NCBI GenBank assembly: GCA_002083775.1
Contig: MTEI01000011.1
Location: 44,561 to 108,560, forward strand
From: Rhodoferax ferrireducens
Lineage (GTDB): Bacteria > Pseudomonadota > Gammaproteobacteria > Burkholderiales > Burkholderiaceae_C
Direction: 5' to 3'
DNA length: 64,000 nt
Part shown: positions 19,208-28,144 of the stretch, piece after piece
Numbering within the stretch: position 1 is the stretch's first letter
How the letters are laid out: each line of letters opens with the position of its first letter
Notes under the pieces: model-generated
The model's input: only the letters and a program-made list of their open reading frames with translations
Databases searched by the model: none
Told to the model about the DNA's origin: nothing
Translations under genes and position numbers: made by a program

Positions 19208-19402
19208 ATGTCCGTTATGACCAACCTGGGCCACACCACCAGCCTGATCCTAGGCCTGCCCTTTGACCTGGCCCGTGCCAACTACGCCCGGGCTGTGCGC
19301 CTGGGGCTCATTGAACATTCGATGCTGAAATCTGCCCGGTTTGCGCAAGAGCTGACCGAGATAGAACGTCTGACCCTGGGCCTGTGGGCGCGCCGGGTAT
19401 GA
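19208..19402 (+). CDS. Small hypothetical protein, 64 aa
   Basis: A 64-residue protein beginning MSVMTNLGHTTSLILGLPFD, with a strong GGAGG ribosome-binding site eight bases before the ATG. The N-terminal part is mildly hydrophobic and the rest is a charged helix ending WARRV. It lies 98 bp after the 91-residue gene on the same strand, so the two may share a transcript. No family recognised. Confidence 0.6.
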   Translation: MSVMTNLGHTTSLILGLPFDLARANYARAVRLGLIEHSMLKSARFAQELTEIERLTLGLWARRV

Positions 19403-19466
19403 GGCGCACGCTGCTTCAAAGGCGGTGACCACGGCCACGAAGCAGCTTGCTATTTATACATAAAAA

Positions 19467-19505
19467 TAGCGTTTAGCCTTTATCTGAAAAGGGCTAACAG
19501 CTATT
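19467..19505. repeat. Palindromic TAGCCCTTA repeat, copy 4
   Basis: ATAGCGTTTAGCCTTTATCT followed by GAAAAGGGCTAACAGCTATT. It lies between the small-gene pair and the convergent mscS-type gene. Confidence 0.75.
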
Positions 19506-19532
19506 GATTAAGTAGTAGCCTACTAACCCGCT

Positions 19533-21170
19533 TCAAGACCCGTCCGGCTTCACTGCCGGTGCCGCATACCACTGATCCGGCGGCACCACTTTGGGCTCGG
19601 CGGGGTCGCTGATGTACTGCGGCGACATGATCTGCACGCCGTGTTCGTTGAACACATCCTGAATGTTGGCGTGCAAGCTGCTCAGCACCATGGCGCGCGG
19701 GCGCGGCTCGGAGGGCACGGCCTGGCACACCAGCCGGTATTCGGGGTACCAGTCGCTCAACGCGATCTGGAACACCTGCGGTGCGGGATCGGGCAGCACG
19801 CCGGGAGTGCGGCGGGCGGCTTCGATCAGCATGGCGTGCACCTGACGCCACGGTGTGTCGTAGCCGATGGTGACCTGGGTGTCCAGCGCGTAACCCCGGC
19901 CCTTGACGTTGCGCGAGTAGTTTTTGGTGGTGCCACCGAGCACCGACGAATTGGACAAGGTGAGTTCTTCGCCCATGCCGGTGCGCATGCGGGTGAAAAA
20001 CATGCCCAGTTCGGTGATGGTGCCTTCCAATTCCCCCAGGCGCACGTATTCGCCAGGGCGGTACACCCGGCCGTAGGTCAGGATCAGCCCGCTGGCAGCT
20101 TGCCCCACCAAATTGGACGCGCCCAGCGAGATCATCAACCCCAACAGCACCGACAAGCCCTGAAACGCCTGGGTGTGCGAGCCAGGCAAATACGGATAAG
20201 CCATGGCCAGGGCAAACAGCCAGACGATGATCTTGACAATGCGCCGGGTGGGTTCGGCCACTTCGGCGTCCAGCCAGGTGAGCTGCACCCGGCCAGCACT
20301 CACCCGGTTGAACTGGCGGTCCAGCGCGTGGGTGACCAGGCGCGTGATGTAAAAAATCACCGCGGCCGTGAACAGATCCGGCAACGCACCCGCCACAGCC
20401 GTACCCATGCCGGCCACCAGGTTCCACAAAAAGCCGTTGAGCAGCTCGCCCCAGCGCCGCGTGTAGGCAAAGCTGGCCAGCACAAAACTCAGCCATTCAT
20501 AGGCGGCAATAAACAGCAGCAGCCGGTACAGCCCGGTGAGTGTGGCCTGCGTCACGCCCACCGCCCGGGCCGGGTGCAGCAACTGCATGCCGCCAAGCTG
20601 CAGCCGGTCTGCATGGGTTTGCATCACCGTCACCAGCCGTTGTCGCAGGGTCTGGCGCGCACGCGAGAGCAACCAGACCAGAGCGCCAGCCACCAGCGTG
20701 GCCAGCGCTGCCCGCCCAACGGCCCACAAAATGCCATCCAGACTGCGGCTCTCGCGGCTGGCGTCAATGCTCTGCTGCAAAGCCACGGCAGCGCGTTGGG
20801 CCGTGGCATCGAGCGTGTCGCTCTCGAGTTTGTCCACATCGTCCGGGGTGATGAAAAACGCGGTGGCGCCGTCAATTTGCAGCATCACGCCCACCGATTC
20901 CACCTTTTGCGTGACCTTGTGCGCACCGGGCTGGCTCAGCAGTTCGCTGATGCGCACTTGCGCCCGGCGCACCCGGTCTGGTGCCGACACGCCATACAAG
21001 GTGCCGCGCAGCACCGCAATGTCGCGGTTGAAAAAACGCACCGGGTTTTCGGCAACCATCTGCGTCGCAGCTTGATGGGCTGCAGGCGCAGGCACCACGG
21101 GCTGCGCCTGCAGCGGCAGGCCGACCACCAGAAGCAGCAGCAGGCTGGACAGAAATCTGAGCAAAATCAT
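19533..21170 (-). CDS. Mechanosensitive ion channel, MscS family
   Basis: A 545-residue membrane protein. A signal peptide (LRFLSSLLLLLVVGLPLQAQ) precedes a periplasmic domain of about 140 residues. Several transmembrane helices follow (for example LATLVAGALVWLLS and ALPDLFTAAVIFYITRLV). The MscS core begins with the pore-lining helix near LSVLLGLMISLGASNLVGQA and the beta domain RVYRPGEYVRLGELEGTITE. It would release solutes under osmotic downshock. It is larger than E. coli MscS (286), like the extended subgroups. A palindromic repeat directly abuts its start codon and supplies the AAGGG purine tract. Confidence 0.9.
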   Translation of the reverse strand: MILLRFLSSLLLLLVVGLPLQAQPVVPAPAAHQAATQMVAENPVRFFNRDIAVLRGTLYGVSAPDRVRRAQVRISELLSQPGAHKVTQKVESVGVMLQIDGATAFFITPDDVDKLESDTLDATAQRAAVALQQSIDASRESRSLDGILWAVGRAALATLVAGALVWLLSRARQTLRQRLVTVMQTHADRLQLGGMQLLHPARAVGVTQATLTGLYRLLLFIAAYEWLSFVLASFAYTRRWGELLNGFLWNLVAGMGTAVAGALPDLFTAAVIFYITRLVTHALDRQFNRVSAGRVQLTWLDAEVAEPTRRIVKIIVWLFALAMAYPYLPGSHTQAFQGLSVLLGLMISLGASNLVGQAASGLILTYGRVYRPGEYVRLGELEGTITELGMFFTRMRTGMGEELTLSNSSVLGGTTKNYSRNVKGRGYALDTQVTIGYDTPWRQVHAMLIEAARRTPGVLPDPAPQVFQIALSDWYPEYRLVCQAVPSEPRPRAMVLSSLHANIQDVFNEHGVQIMSPQYISDPAEPKVVPPDQWYAAPAVKPDGS

Positions 21171-21206
21171 CTTCTAGCCCTTACAAATAAAGGGTTAACA
21201 GCTATT
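21171..21206. repeat. Palindromic TAGCCCTTA repeat, copy 5 (abuts the mscS start)
   Basis: CTTCTAGCCCTTACAAATAA followed by AGGGTTAACAGCTATT. On the minus strand it reads TAAGGGCTAGAAG and then the ATG of the channel gene, so the repeat forms the 5' leader and ribosome-binding region. Confidence 0.75.
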
Positions 21207-21266
21207 CTTAACGCAACAAATCATGTGGCTAACTGACACGGCGCGCACCACAACCGTGGCCCCGGC

Positions 21267-22034
21267 TCAGGCCCGCAAGCCGTCGTGCAACTCAATCAGC
21301 GCCAACGTGATCTTGTGATTGGGGTCCAGGTAGATCATCGGCAAGCACTGTTCGTGCGACTCGCGGATGCGCACCGACGACGGCAAATACGGCTGCAGCA
21401 CCGGCAAGCCTTCTTCAATCAACTCGGCCACCATGCGCTGCGGCAGGTTGGCGCGCGACTGGAACTGGTTCACCACGATGCCGTCCACCTGCAGATCCGG
21501 GTTGTGGTCGGCGCGGATTTCCTGAACGTTATCCAGCAAGGTATAGAGCGCCTGGCGCGAGAAGCTGTCGCAGTCAAACGGAATCAGGCAACCGGTGGCA
21601 CCAATCAACGCGGCGCGGGTGTAGAAGTTGAGCGCCGGGGCGGTGTCGATATAGATGCGCTCGTAGGTGTCAGCCAGTTGTTGCAGCGCTTCGCGCAGCT
21701 TGTAGATTTTTTGGCGTGATTCAAGTTTGACCAGCAACTCATGCAGCGCCGGACTGGACGGCATCACGTCCAGGTTTTCAAAAGGTGTTTCAACCAAGAA
21801 ATCTGTGGGGGGAATGCTCTTGAAACTATAGCTTAGCGTGGTTTCAAAGAAGTCGGCCACGGTAGGCTGACCTTCTGCCGCCGCGCCGCCCAGCAGGTAA
21901 CTGGTGGAGTTACCTTGCGGGTCCAGGTCAATCACAAGGGTACGCAGCCCCTGGCTGGCGCTGATGGCGGCCAGGTTGCAGGTGATGGTGGACTTGCCAA
22001 CGCCCCCTTTTTGGTTGAACACGACGATAGGCAT
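21267..22034 (-). CDS. ParA/MinD-family ATPase without a ParB partner
   Basis: A 255-residue ParA-type ATPase with the deviant Walker A motif FNQKGGVGKST (residues 5-15), the switch region VIDLDPQGNS and Walker B IYIDTAPALN near residue 120. Such ATPases position DNA or protein cargo on the nucleoid. No parB or centromere-like repeat lies beside it. Instead it is divergent from cbbM across a 246-bp control region. The start at 22034 has an AGGAG site; the longer frame to 22100 adds unlikely residues. ParA relatives (McdA) distribute carboxysomes in other autotrophs, but this is not evidence that it acts on RuBisCO. Confidence 0.85.
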   Translation of the reverse strand: MPIVVFNQKGGVGKSTITCNLAAISASQGLRTLVIDLDPQGNSTSYLLGGAAAEGQPTVADFFETTLSYSFKSIPPTDFLVETPFENLDVMPSSPALHELLVKLESRQKIYKLREALQQLADTYERIYIDTAPALNFYTRAALIGATGCLIPFDCDSFSRQALYTLLDNVQEIRADHNPDLQVDGIVVNQFQSRANLPQRMVAELIEEGLPVLQPYLPSSVRIRESHEQCLPMIYLDPNHKITLALIELHDGLRA

Positions 22035-22172
22035 ACATGGCTCCTTTGAGACTGCAGAACGGGTGCGGATATGAGAGCCATTGTCTTTGAATTTGGTCAC
22101 TTTTTTGCGCTTGAAGACGCAGATCTGGCGTTAACCGGGGCGGGGGCTGTCGGCGGGTTCAGGCTTGCACTC

Positions 22173-22188
22173 ATCAGAATTTTCTGAT
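22173..22188. promoter_or_regulatory. Palindrome upstream of cbbM, candidate CbbR site
   Basis: ATCAGAA-TT-TTCTGAT is a perfect 16-bp dyad, 93 bp before the cbbM start and within the region shared with the divergent parA-type gene. The preceding bases extend it to CTCATCAG, the same half-site as in the cbbR-cbbY palindrome. Binding by CbbR is inferred. Confidence 0.5.
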
Positions 22189-22280
22189 TCGATCGGCAAT
22201 TTATTTGAATTTTCATGATGAATAAGCGTGTCTATAGTTCAGCCCATCACCAACCCGTAAGCACCCACAGGAGATACCCC

Positions 22281-23663
22281 ATGGATCAATCGAACCGCTA
22301 CGCTGACCTGAGCCTCAAGGAAGAAGACCTCATTGCCGGTGGCAAGCACATTCTGGTCGCCTACAAGATGAAGCCGAAACCCGGCTTTGGCACCTATTTG
22401 GCCTGCGCCGCTCACTTTGCTGCTGAATCTTCCACCGGCACCAATGTTGAAGTCTCCACCACCGACGACTTCACCCGCGGTCTGGACGCGCTGGTGTATT
22501 ACATCGATGAAGCCACCGAGGACATGCGTATTGCGTACCCGATGGACCTGTTCGACCGCAACGTCACCGACGGTCGCATGATGATGGTGTCGGTCTTGAC
22601 GCTGATCATTGGCAACAACCAGGGCATGGGCGACATTGAGCACGGCAAAATTCACGACATTTACTTTCCAGAGCGCGCCATCCAACTGTTTGACGGCCCG
22701 TCCAAAGACATCACCGACATGTGGCGCATGCTGGGTCGCCCGGTAAAAGACGGCGGCTATATTGCCGGCACCATCATCAAACCCAAGCTGGGCCTGCGCC
22801 CCGAGCCGTTTGCCGCTGCCGCTTACCAGTTCTGGCTGGGTGGCGACTTCATCAAGAACGACGAACCTCAAGGCAACCAGGTGTTCTGCCCGGCCAAGAA
22901 GGTGTACCCGCTGGTCTATGACGCCATGAAGCGCGCCCAGGACGAAACCGGCCAGGCCAAGCTGTTCTCGGCCAACATCACCGCTGACGACCACTATGAA
23001 ATGTGCGCCCGCGCTGACTTCATCCTCGAAACCTTTGGCCCGGATGCCGACAAGGTCGCGTTCCTGGTGGACGGTTTTGTTGGCGGCCCCGGCATGATCA
23101 CCACCGCCCGCCGTCAGTACCCCAGCCAATACCTGCACTACCACCGCGCCGGTCACGGCATGATCACCAGCCCTAGCGCCAAGCGTGGTTACACCGCCTT
23201 TGTGCTGGCCAAGATTTCTCGTCTGCAAGGCGCCAGCGGTATCCACGTCGGGACCATGGGCTACGGCAAGATGGAAGGCGAAAACGACGACAGGAACATC
23301 GCCTACATGATCGAGCGCGATGAAGCCCAAGGCCCGGTTTACTTCCAGAAGTGGTACGGCATGAAGCCCACCACCCCGATCATCTCCGGCGGCATGAACG
23401 CGCTGCGTCTGCCAGGCTTCTTCCAGAATCTGGGCCACGGCAACGTGATCAACACCTCGGGTGGCGGCTCTTACGGCCACATCGACAGCCCCGCTGCCGG
23501 TGCGATTTCTTTGCGTCAGTCGTACGAGTGCTGGAAAGCCGGTGCCGACCCGATCGAGTTCGCCAAGGAGCACAAAGAGTTTGCCCGTGCGTTCGAGTCG
23601 TTCCCGGGTGATGCTGACAAGCTGTTCCCGGGCTGGCGCGAGAAGCTCGGCGTGCACAAGTAA
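22281..23663 (+). CDS. cbbM: Ribulose bisphosphate carboxylase, form II
   Basis: A 460-residue large-subunit-only RuBisCO. The form II signature [14 protein letters not shown] contains the lysine that is carbamylated (about residue 192), KPKLGLRPE carries an active-site lysine (about 167), and the loop 6 region reads [11 protein letters not shown]. The start at 22281 has an AGGAG site and gives the normal form II length. A longer frame to 22215 is not needed. Form II enzymes have poor CO2/O2 specificity, so they suit low-oxygen, high-CO2 conditions. It stands apart from the main cbb operon, followed by a terminator and by cbbQO. Confidence 0.98.
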   Translation: MDQSNRYADLSLKEEDLIAGGKHILVAYKMKPKPGFGTYLACAAHFAAESSTGTNVEVSTTDDFTRGLDALVYYIDEATEDMRIAYPMDLFDRNVTDGRMMMVSVLTLIIGNNQGMGDIEHGKIHDIYFPERAIQLFDGPSKDITDMWRMLGRPVKDGGYIAGTIIKPKLGLRPEPFAAAAYQFWLGGDFIKNDEPQGNQVFCPAKKVYPLVYDAMKRAQDETGQAKLFSANITADDHYEMCARADFILETFGPDADKVAFLVDGFVGGPGMITTARRQYPSQYLHYHRAGHGMITSPSAKRGYTAFVLAKISRLQGASGIHVGTMGYGKMEGENDDRNIAYMIERDEAQGPVYFQKWYGMKPTTPIISGGMNALRLPGFFQNLGHGNVINTSGGGSYGHIDSPAAGAISLRQSYECWKAGADPIEFAKEHKEFARAFESFPGDADKLFPGWREKLGVHK

Positions 23664-23712
23664 GCACAGCGCCTACAGCGACGTTTTTCGAGCATTGTTG
23701 AAAATGCGACTG

Positions 23713-23746
23713 CGGGGTAGTTTGTTGCGGCAGGCTACCCCGTTTT
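23713..23746 (+). terminator. Terminator downstream of cbbM
   Basis: CGGGGTAG (23713-23720) pairs with CTACCCCG (23735-23742) around a 14-nt loop, followed by TTTT. It lies 50 bp after the cbbM stop and would reduce read-through into cbbQO. Confidence 0.75.
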
Positions 23747-23840
23747 GCTTTGGTGGCTTGGTTTGTTCCCGTTTTTTGGAAGGTTTGGGGTAAAGCAGGG
23801 GAATGTGGGTGGCGTTCGTGGAAGGCACGTTGCGACGGGA

Positions 23841-23914
23841 TGCCCTGCGCCGCTCATGTCCCCCGAAAGCGGCCGTTGGCCACTTTCTCCTCCTTAACTT
23901 CGCTTTGCAGGGCA
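23841..23914. repeat. Hairpin element A between cbbM and cbbQ
   Basis: A 74-bp element with perfect 8-bp ends (TGCCCTGC / GCAGGGCA) and an inner stem-loop (GAAAG...CTTTC containing GGCC-GTT-GGCC). The conserved segments CGCTCATGTCCCCCG and CTCCTCCTTAACTTCGCT lie between outer and inner stems. The same two segments occur in element B in the opposite orientation with different stems. Confidence 0.75.
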
Positions 23915-23990
23915 ACCCATCACAACATGCCCGAAATGGCTTTGGTTTTCCAGCATGGCAGGCAAGCTGACACCGTCAAGCAGCGTGCGT

Positions 23991-24069
23991 TGGGTATCTG
24001 ACGCAGCGAAGTAAAGGAGGAGGTTCGGGCTTGCCCGAACCGGGGGACATGAGCGGAGTCAGATACCCA
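23991..24069. repeat. Hairpin element B between cbbM and cbbQ
   Basis: A 79-bp element with perfect 12-bp ends (TGGGTATCTGAC / GTCAGATACCCA) and an inner 9-bp hairpin (GGTTCGGGC-TT-GCCCGAACC). On the minus strand it carries CGCTCATGTCCCCCG and CTCCTCCTTTACTTCGCT, as element A does on the plus strand. The stems differ in sequence from A but stay perfectly paired. Confidence 0.78.
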
Positions 24070-24156
24070 GCGCGCGTTGCGGTTAACCCCAACAAGTTCC
24101 CAAGCCAAACCCAACCCAGTAACCTGTCAAACAGAATTACCCAACAGGAGACATCA

Positions 24157-24963
24157 ATGACAACCCTGGCACAGCAATACACCATTACCCAAGAGCCGTT
24201 CTACCAGCCACAAAGCAATGAAGTGGCACTCTACGAAGCTGCCTACAAGGCCAGGTTGCCCGTCATGGTCAAAGGCCCCACCGGCTGCGGCAAATCGCGC
24301 TTTGTTGAATACATGGCCTTCAAACTCGGCAAACCGCTGATCACCGTCGCCTGCAACGAAGACATGACCGCATCCGACCTGGTCGGCCGCTACCTGCTGG
24401 AGGCCAACGGCACCCGCTGGCTAGACGGCCCGCTGGCCACCGCCGCACGCATTGGTGCCATTTGTTACCTGGATGAAATTGTCGAAGCCCGGCAAGACAC
24501 CACCGTGGTCATCCACCCGCTCACCGACCACCGCCGCCAGTTACCCCTGGACAAAAAAGGTGAACTGATCCAGGCGCACCCGGACTTTCAGCTGGTCATT
24601 TCCTACAACCCAGGCTACCAAAGCCTGATGAAAGACCTGAAACAAAGCACCAAACAGCGCTTTGTCGGTTTTGACTTTGACTACCCTGCGGCTGATCTGG
24701 AAGCCAGCATCATCGCCACCGAGACCGGCGTCAACATGGCCGATGCGGTGCGGCTGGTCAAAATTGGCGCCACCGCACGGGCGCTCAAAGGCCACGGGCT
24801 GGACGAAGGCATTTCCACCCGCCTGCTGGTGTACGCCGCCACGCTGATCCGCGCCGAGGTGAACCCGCTGGACGCCTGCCGCATGGCGTTGGTGCGCCCG
24901 ATCACCGACGACGCCGACATCCGCGCCACGCTCGACCACGCCGTAGACGCCGTTTTTGGTTAA
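24157..24963 (+). CDS. cbbQ: RuBisCO activase ATPase CbbQ
   Basis: A 268-residue AAA+ ATPase of the MoxR group. Walker A is [10 protein letters not shown] (about residues 39-48), Walker B is [13 protein letters not shown] (about 104-116), and the sensor region ISYNPGYQ follows. With CbbO it forms a complex that removes inhibitory sugar phosphates from RuBisCO; QO pairs next to cbbM serve form II enzymes in characterised systems. The start at 24157 follows CAGGAG. The stop is 5 bp before the cbbO start, so the two form an operon separate from cbbM because of the terminator and hairpin elements. Confidence 0.95.
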   Translation: MTTLAQQYTITQEPFYQPQSNEVALYEAAYKARLPVMVKGPTGCGKSRFVEYMAFKLGKPLITVACNEDMTASDLVGRYLLEANGTRWLDGPLATAARIGAICYLDEIVEARQDTTVVIHPLTDHRRQLPLDKKGELIQAHPDFQLVISYNPGYQSLMKDLKQSTKQRFVGFDFDYPAADLEASIIATETGVNMADAVRLVKIGATARALKGHGLDEGISTRLLVYAATLIRAEVNPLDACRMALVRPITDDADIRATLDHAVDAVFG

Positions 24964-24968
24964 GCGCC

Positions 24969-27251
24969 ATGAACGCCGTGGTTGACACCCTCAGCCCCAC
25001 TGGTCTGAGCACCGAGCGCGTGCAGGCCTGGCGCAAACAACTCGACTGCAGTTTTGCCCAGATCGACGATGTGTTTGAGGCCTGCATGGCCGAGGCCTAC
25101 GCCAAACTCAGTGCCGAGGGCCTGGACGACTACTTGGCCCAGGCGCGCTTTCTGGGCAAGATGGGCCGTGGCGTGGAGCCCGTGCTAATCTTCTTGCAGG
25201 AATGGCCGCCAATAGCCGGCACCGTGGGAGAAGATGCCCTGACAGCCGTGATGACCACCGTGCGAGCCATCAACAAGTCGCCCAACAGTGCCGCGATTGC
25301 ACCGTTTTTACAAACCCTGTCGGCCGTGGCGCGGCGGCTGGCCACCCAGTCGCAGATGCAGCATTACATGGACATCTGCCTGCTGATGCTGGAGCGCACC
25401 AGCAGCTCCATTCACGGCATCCACAAAACCTATGCCAGCCCGAGCTTGGGCGTATTTTTCGAAAAAGCACCCCTGCTTCTGAGCGTGTTGAGCCTGCAAG
25501 GCGTGAGCAACTGGGTCAACTACGGCATCCGCAATTACGGCCACCACCCGGAGCAGCAGCGCGAGTTTTTCAGCTTGACCAGCGCCGACAGCCGTGCCGT
25601 GCTGCAGCGCGAGCGCCATGGCACACTGCTGATGGACCACACCCGCGCGCTGGATCTGTACCTGAAAGCGCTGTGGCAAGACGGTGATGTGCTGGTGCCC
25701 TACTCCACCACCTTTGACGTGCAGCGCCAGCCCATGCCGTACTTTGATGCGTATGGCATGCGCCTGCCTGATGTGTACGACGAACGCGCTGGCATCACCG
25801 GCATGGACCGCTACCGCGCCGCGCTGGCGCACATGGCGGCGCATCGGCGCTGGAGCACACCGATTTTTGGCGACAACTTCAGCCCGGCGCAACGCATGGC
25901 CATCGAGTGTTTTGAAGACGCGCGCATGGACCTGCTCACCCTGCGCGAATACCCCGGCATGCGCCGCATTTTCTCGGCCCTGCACCCCACGCCGAAAGAC
26001 GGCGCATGCAACCCGGCCACCCATTCCTGCCTGCGGCATCGGCTGGCCATGCTGTCACGCGCCCTGCTGGACCCGCCCAAACGCTTTGAGAGCCCGCAAC
26101 TCGCCGACTGGGTGCAGCGCTTTCACGCGTTACTGGCCAACAGCGAGTCCAACACCACCGAAATCGCTGGCCTGGCCCTGAGCTACCTGGGTAAAACCCG
26201 CATGCAAAGCGACCAGCTGCCCGACACCTGGTTCAAAGACACCGAGATTGACTACCGCGACGACAACCGCCACCTTTGGCGCTTTCACGAACTCAGCGAC
26301 GACGAAGACACTTTCGACAATCCGGACCAAACCCCGTCCACGCAAGAGCTGCAAACCCTCCCCCCCCGCCATTACCCGGAGTGGGACTACACCAGCCAGA
26401 CGGTGCGCCCGGATTGGGTCAGCCTGTATGAGCGCCTGCACCCCAGCGGCAACCCGGCCGACATTGACGCGCTGCTGGCCAAACACAGCGCCCTGTCCAA
26501 GCGCCTGAAACGCCTGCTGGACCTGCTCAAACCACAAGACAAGGTGCGCGTGCGTTTTCAGGAAGACGGCAGCGAACTGGACCTGGACGTGGCGATCCGC
26601 TCGCTGATCGACCTCAAAAGTGGCAGCCAGCCCGACCCGCGCATCAACATGAGCCACACCACCGATGGCCGCAGCATTGCTGTGACGCTGCTGCTGGATT
26701 TGTCGCAGTCACTGGGCGACAAGGCGCGGGGTTCAGAGCAGACCGTGTTGCAGCTCAGCCAGGAAGCTGTTTCCTTGCTGGCGTGGGCGGTGCAGCAGCT
26801 GGGCGACCCGCTGGCCATTGCCGGGTTCCACTCCAACACGCGGCACGACGTGCGTTACTACCACCTCAAAGGGTTTGGCGAATCCTGGGGCGACGACGTC
26901 AAAGCCCGCTTGGCCGCCATGCAAGCCGGTTACAGCACCCGCATGGGTGCCGCGCTGCGCCATGCCGCCCGCACGCTCAGCACGCAAGCGGCTGACAAAA
27001 AGCTGCTGCTGGTGTTAACCGACGGGCAACCGTCAGACATTGACGTCAAAGACGAACGCATGCTCATTGAAGACGCCAAGGTGGCGGTGCGCGAACTGGA
27101 CAACCAGGGGATATTTACCTACTGCATCAACCTGGACGCCGCCGCGGATGCCTATGTGAGCGACATCTTTAGCAAGCAGTACACCGTGATCGACAACATC
27201 GCCCGACTGCCTGAACAGTTGCCCAAGCTGTTCATGGCGCTGACGCGTTAG
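24969..27251 (+). CDS. cbbO: RuBisCO activase adaptor CbbO (VWA domain)
   Basis: A 760-residue partner of CbbQ. The C-terminal third is a von Willebrand factor A domain with a MIDAS-type motif in LLLDLSQSLGD (about residue 565) and LVLTDGQPSDID near 680. The central part is helical and acidic (DDEDTFDNPDQTPS). In characterised systems the CbbO VWA domain docks on RuBisCO and the N-terminal part binds the CbbQ hexamer. The length fits the family (about 750-790). It is followed by a palindromic repeat that may serve as a 3' end. Confidence 0.94.
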   Translation: MNAVVDTLSPTGLSTERVQAWRKQLDCSFAQIDDVFEACMAEAYAKLSAEGLDDYLAQARFLGKMGRGVEPVLIFLQEWPPIAGTVGEDALTAVMTTVRAINKSPNSAAIAPFLQTLSAVARRLATQSQMQHYMDICLLMLERTSSSIHGIHKTYASPSLGVFFEKAPLLLSVLSLQGVSNWVNYGIRNYGHHPEQQREFFSLTSADSRAVLQRERHGTLLMDHTRALDLYLKALWQDGDVLVPYSTTFDVQRQPMPYFDAYGMRLPDVYDERAGITGMDRYRAALAHMAAHRRWSTPIFGDNFSPAQRMAIECFEDARMDLLTLREYPGMRRIFSALHPTPKDGACNPATHSCLRHRLAMLSRALLDPPKRFESPQLADWVQRFHALLANSESNTTEIAGLALSYLGKTRMQSDQLPDTWFKDTEIDYRDDNRHLWRFHELSDDEDTFDNPDQTPSTQELQTLPPRHYPEWDYTSQTVRPDWVSLYERLHPSGNPADIDALLAKHSALSKRLKRLLDLLKPQDKVRVRFQEDGSELDLDVAIRSLIDLKSGSQPDPRINMSHTTDGRSIAVTLLLDLSQSLGDKARGSEQTVLQLSQEAVSLLAWAVQQLGDPLAIAGFHSNTRHDVRYYHLKGFGESWGDDVKARLAAMQAGYSTRMGAALRHAARTLSTQAADKKLLLVLTDGQPSDIDVKDERMLIEDAKVAVRELDNQGIFTYCINLDAAADAYVSDIFSKQYTVIDNIARLPEQLPKLFMALTR

Positions 27252-27264
27252 TGCTCCTTTAATG

Positions 27265-27308
27265 ATATCTATCAGCCCTTTTTCATAAAGGGCTGGAGGT
27301 CATTTTGG
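27265..27308. repeat. Palindromic TAGCCCTTA repeat, copy 6 (after cbbO)
   Basis: ATATCTATCAGCCCTTTTTC followed by ATAAAGGGCTGGAGGTCATTTT. It lies 14 bp past the cbbO stop and can form a stable hairpin. Confidence 0.75.
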
Positions 27309-27356
27309 CATGTAACTTTTGCAGTGACGGGCAGCCGGTCACTCTTTCTATACTGA

Positions 27357-28077
27357 GTGCAAAAGCGTCACCCGCCAATCTACACCACGAACGTCACCAA
27401 AGCCCTGCAAGCACACACTGGTCAACATTTTCGGCAGCTGTCTGCTCGTCTGCCTGACCTGGCTGGCGCCTGCACACGCCGCTCCGACCCCGGGCGGGCT
27501 GATTTTCGAGACAGGCTTTGCCCCGAACCAAGACCTGACGGTGTGGCCCTTGCACATTGCGCACGGTTACCCGCTGGTCCGGGCGCAGGTGCGGGACGTG
27601 CATTCGGCCGATCTGTCCTTTATCGAACACGGCACCGGCATGGGGCCCTACCTGGGCGTTATCGGCGCCAGTTTCCTGAAAGATTCAGCGCTGACACTGG
27701 ACTACGCGCGCCGCGTGGCCGTGCTGCAACGCCTGCGCCATGACACGGGCGTGCCGCTGATGGCCCGGCCCACCCATCGCACCGGTGGTACTGTGGTCGC
27801 CTCGGTGCGCTACCGAGGCACTAGCCCGAATTTCCCGGTGTTTGATGCCAAGCTGGGTGGCACGCCGGTGCGGGTGATGCTCGACGGCGGCAACCCCGGC
27901 GCCAGCATCGACCGCGCCTGGCTCGCCACCTTGCAGGCCAGCGGCGCTGCTATGCCATTCAGTTATATGGACAATGAAGCCACTTACCGGCTGGTCAGGA
28001 TCGGCTTCAGCCTGCTCAAGCACTTGGGTGTGACCTGGAACTATCGCCTGCAGACCATGACTTTTTTCACGCCCTGA
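27357..28077 (+). pseudogene. Aspartyl-protease-like secreted protein with disrupted 5' end
   Basis: The frame ending at 28077 encodes a plausible exported protein. From 27418 it reads LVNIFGSCLLVCLTWLAPAH, a signal-peptide core, then a domain with LGVIGASFLKDSALTLDY and PVRVMLDGGNPGASID, which resembles a retropepsin-like fold with DGG in place of D-T/S-G. This frame is open from 27328 but has no ATG, GTG or TTG before 27541, which would delete the signal peptide. A GTG at 27357 with a basic N-terminus lies in another frame, so a frameshift near 27410-27420 (CACACAC run) or loss of the start codon is likely. A sequencing error is possible. Confidence 0.5.
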
Positions 28078-28144
28078 GCGCCATTCGCCGCCGCGTGCCC
28101 TTTGGTGCCAGCACAATAGCCTGTCTCCATTGCAAGGAACCCAC

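Noticed and set aside
22239..23657. A 472-codon frame opposite cbbM
   Set aside because: This is an antisense shadow of cbbM. The same applies to long frames opposite hemL (62546-63757), cbbA, pgk, cbbT, cbbF, soxC and pilJ.
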